This document shows, piece by piece, positions 16,473 to 16,514 of a stretch of DNA of 16,514 nucleotides (its first letter is position 1; the number at the start of each line of letters is the position of its first letter). Source of the DNA: an uncultured Chromatiaceae bacterium (lineage in GTDB: Bacteria > Pseudomonadota > Gammaproteobacteria > Enterobacterales > Alteromonadaceae); assembly GCA_946482615.1 (NCBI GenBank), contig CAMLSF010000085.1:1-16514 (forward strand). The letters run 5' to 3'. Position numbers and translations under genes: made by a program. The notes beneath the pieces were generated by a model that saw nothing but the letters and a program-made list of their open reading frames with translations, was not told where the DNA came from and ran no database searches.

Positions 16473-16514
16473 TTAAGCCAGTACTTTAGATACTACACCA
16501 GCACCTACTGTGCG
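16473..16514 (-). CDS. tuf: Elongation factor Tu, C-terminal 13 residues (partial, cut by window edge)
   Basis: The frame reads RTVGAGVVSKVLA then TAA, the conserved C-terminal end of EF-Tu (domain 3), the GTPase that delivers aminoacyl-tRNA to the ribosome. The rest of the gene lies beyond the right edge. Its position upstream of the S10 operon is common in proteobacteria, usually as the last gene of the rpsL-rpsG-fusA-tuf cluster, which presumably continues to the right. Confidence 0.93.
   Translation of the reverse strand, partial: RTVGAGVVSKVLA

Overview
The window is a near-complete S10-spc-alpha ribosomal protein supercluster from a gammaproteobacterium. All real genes lie on the minus strand, so transcription runs from high to low coordinates. 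Gene order and protein lengths match the Escherichia coli type closely. EF-Tu, rRNA-leader and acyl-CoA dehydrogenase features fit an Alteromonadales or Chromatiaceae-like marine or freshwater genus (for example Rheinheimera or Alishewanella). That genus guess is inference; the class-level call is well supported.

Layout, in the direction of transcription: (1) 16514-16434, the last 13 codons of an EF-Tu gene (tuf) and its intrinsic terminator. (2) 16388-14511, a ~580-residue acyl-CoA dehydrogenase with its own promoter, a 24-bp perfect inverted repeat resembling a PsrA-type fatty-acid operator, a GTG start with a strong ribosome binding site, and a weak terminator. (3) 14511-9282, the S10 operon: promoter, ~170-nt structured leader, rpsJ-rplC-rplD-rplW-rplB-rpsS-rplV-rpsC-rplP-rpmC-rpsQ, and a strong terminator. 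(4) 9241-3643, the spc operon: promoter, rplN-rplX-rplE-rpsN-rpsH-rplF-rplR-rpsE-rpmD-rplO-secY-rpmJ. (5) 3620-588, the alpha operon: S4-type leader, rpsM (GTG start)-rpsK-rpsD-rpoA-rplQ, and a strong terminator. (6) 587-1, a gene-free stretch holding an rRNA operon promoter and leader (boxB, boxA, boxC-like), whose 16S gene would lie just beyond the left edge.

The three r-protein operons supply about half of the ribosomal proteins together with the SecY translocon channel and the RNA polymerase alpha subunit. In E. coli they are balanced by feedback from L4 (S10 operon), S8 (spc) and S4 (alpha). The sequence shows leader structures consistent with the L4 and S4 circuits. The coding part is ordinary core genome. 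What merits a second look is in the non-coding joints: tandem boxA-like 9-mers in front of rpsJ (which encodes S10/NusE, itself a boxA-binding protein), the fatty-acid-type operator on a metabolic gene lodged between tuf and rpsJ, a terminator hairpin abutting the S10 promoter -35, and a cluster of GATC sites around the rRNA promoter. I saw no mobile element, CRISPR array, tRNA or clear pseudogene, and no convincing undescribed multi-gene system.
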